This document shows positions 23,481 to 23,561 of a stretch of DNA of 23,561 nt, one piece after another. The translations under genes and the position numbers were made by a program. The stretch is taken from contig CAZOTT010000037.1 in the NCBI GenBank assembly GCA_964582785.1, positions 1 to 23,561 of the forward strand, read 5' to 3'. Every line of letters starts with the position of its first letter. The stretch's first letter is position 1. The notes under the pieces were generated by a model. The model did no database searches and was not told the origin of the DNA. It worked only from the letters and a program-made list of their open reading frames with translations. The stretch is from JAMOQA01 sp964582785 (GTDB taxonomy: Bacteria; Acidobacteriota; Polarisedimenticolia; J045).

Positions 23481-23556
23481 GCCCATGTAGCTCAGGTGGT
23501 AGAGCACCTCCTTGGTAAGGAGGAGGTCACCAGTTCGAGTCTGGTCATGGGCTCCA
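23481..23556 (+). tRNA. tRNA-Thr (anticodon GGU)
   Basis: A 76-nt cloverleaf has acceptor GCCCATG/CATGGGC, D-arm GCTC/GAGC, anticodon stem CCTCC/GGAGG with loop TTGGTAA (anticodon GGT at 23514-23516), an AGTTCGAGTCT T-loop region, discriminator T and encoded CCA. It ends five bases before the right edge. In the classical cluster the next gene is tuf. Confidence 0.97.
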
Positions 23557-23561
23557 GCACG

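Overview
The window is very G+C-rich, densely coded bacterial DNA from a diderm (Gram-negative) organism: it encodes the outer-membrane LPS assembly protein LptD, several exported proteins, a ferredoxin-dependent 2-oxoacid oxidoreductase and MEP-pathway enzymes. Most start codons are preceded by Shine-Dalgarno sequences, and GTG starts are common. The lineage cannot be fixed from the sequence alone; the combination would fit Acidobacteriota or a similar deep high-GC phylum, but that is a guess. No mobile element, CRISPR array, phage gene or anomalous composition is visible. No stretch longer than 300 bases lacks a gene.

Region 1 (1-7593, plus strand) is a tight run of six genes with small gaps or overlaps: a MEMO1-family protein cut by the left edge, lptD, two extended short-chain dehydrogenases (one RmlD-like, one epimerase-like), a two-domain membrane protein joining a SEC59/VTE5-type polyprenol kinase to a DUF92/VTE6-type domain, and a UbiA-family prenyltransferase. 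The last two together look like a module that phosphorylates an isoprenoid alcohol twice and transfers the prenyl group to an acceptor. This is the most interesting biology in the window. A small unrecognised gene (7666-7920) follows behind its own promoter.

Region 2 (7943-10795, minus strand) holds a HTH/TPR regulator translationally coupled to an exported protein, and a DUF948-like/YtxH pair of small membrane-associated proteins. A strong terminator hairpin separates the two pairs.

Region 3 (10931-13995, plus strand) carries a D-2-hydroxyacid dehydrogenase overlapping an exported protein that resembles an M16 peptidase without its zinc motif. The intergenic region 10796-10930 contains divergent promoters whose predicted transcripts begin at or next to the start codons.

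Region 4 (13966-23561, plus strand) is core metabolism and translation: korA-korB, then rplM-rpsI-rpsB-tsf-pyrH-frr-ispDF-rlmB, then four tRNA genes Thr(UGU)-Tyr(GUA)-Gly(UCC)-Thr(GGU). The tRNA order is that of the classical thrU-tyrU-glyT-thrT-tufB cluster, so tuf is expected just beyond the right edge. Promoters recognisable by eye share a TTGAC-like -35, a spacer of 16 or 17 and a -10 resembling TAGNNT.
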